Both the position numbers and the translations under genes were made by a program. DNA of 14,174 nucleotides, taken from assembly GCA_937915335.1 (NCBI GenBank), contig CALDLZ010000482.1:1-14174 (forward strand). The letters run 5' to 3'. This stretch comes from an uncultured Faecalibacterium sp. (GTDB lineage Bacteria > Bacillota > Clostridia > Oscillospirales > Ruminococcaceae). Positions 13,767 through 14,174 of the stretch are shown in pieces (within the stretch, counting starts at the first letter, position 1; every line of letters begins with the position of its first letter). The notes beneath the pieces are model-generated. The model made no database searches, was not told where the DNA came from, and saw only the letters and a program-made list of their open reading frames with translations.

Positions 13767-14174
13767 TACAAACGGGTTATAGAACCGGCCAAAGCGGATG
13801 GTCACAGTCAGGCTGATTAGCAGCAGGACCACGCCCACACCGATGGCGATGAAATCCCGCCGGGCAAAGGGCCGCTGGGTGTACCAGGTGCGCTTTGGGT
13901 TCTTGCCAAAGCCGCGCAGCTCCATGGCGTTGGAGATGGTATCGATGCGGTTCAGGCTGGTCAGAATCAACGGCAGCAAGATGTTCACCGAATTCTTGAG
14001 CCGTTTGAAGAAGGGCTCCTTCTTGCCCAGCTCCACGCCGCGGGCCTGCTGGGCCTGGCTGATGCTGTGGTAGTCCCGCTGGATGTCCGGGATGTACCGC
14101 AGGGCAATGGCCACGGAATAGCCAACTTTATACGAGACACCAATGCTGTTCAGGCTGGCGGCAAATTCGCTGGC
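13764..14174 (-). CDS. ecfT: Energy-coupling factor transporter transmembrane protein EcfT (5' end cut by the window)
   Basis: The last 136 residues of an ECF transporter T component; the reading frame stays open to the window edge, so the start lies outside. EcfT is the membrane scaffold linking the two ATPases to vitamin- or metal-binding S components. Two Arg-Gly motifs of the coupling helices, AQQARGVE (41-48) and AMELRGFG (83-90), are visible, with hydrophobic segments at about 63-75 and 110-127. An internal GTG at 14114 is not a credible start since EcfT sequence continues upstream of it. The ecfA genes would be expected next, outside the window. The substrate cannot be told. Confidence 0.9.
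   Translation of the reverse strand, partial: ASEFAASLNSIGVSYKVGYSVAIALRYIPDIQRDYHSISQAQQARGVELGKKEPFFKRLKNSVNILLPLILTSLNRIDTISNAMELRGFGKNPKRTWYTQRPFARRDFIAIGVGVVLLLISLTVTIRFGRFYNPFV

Overview
The window looks like chromosomal DNA from a Gram-positive, GC-rich gut Firmicute of the Oscillospiraceae/Ruminococcaceae type. The reasons are lipoprotein-type solute binding, ECF-transporter parts, consensus sigma-A promoters, class I c-di-GMP riboswitches and a bilirubin-reduction operon known from gut Firmicutes. I cannot fix the genus from sequence alone. All genes but one lie on the minus strand, so the minus strand reads from right to left.

Left end (1-450): there is no protein gene here. Instead there is a minus-strand leader with a consensus promoter (363-391) followed by two tandem class I cyclic di-GMP (GEMM) aptamers (241-308, then 42-112). 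A linker with alternative hairpins separates them. The controlled gene lies beyond position 1.

Bil operon (456-2593): bilQ (MarR regulator), bilR (old-yellow-enzyme family bilirubin reductase with HGDR at residues 164-167) and bilS (flavodoxin-like) are read in that order on the minus strand. The promoter has two CTTGAC-N3-GTCAAG palindromes on it, probable BilQ operators. The predicted product is urobilinogen from bilirubin.

Hybrid kinase (2659-4809): a membrane sensor histidine kinase with an extracellular solute-binding domain and a C-terminal receiver. It has its own promoter and a strong terminator, and no cognate response regulator is visible.

Molybdenum block (4945-11491): one compact minus-strand operon reads mobB, a moeA-like molybdopterin-binding gene, moaC, moaA, a MOSC-MogA fusion, then modA, modB and modC. 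It couples molybdate import to cofactor building. moaD, moaE and any molybdoenzyme are not in the window.

Right end: a divergent gene on the plus strand (11688-13649) encodes a membrane-anchored glycerophosphodiester phosphodiesterase. It converges on a partial ecfT (13764 to the window edge), with a terminator hairpin shared between them.
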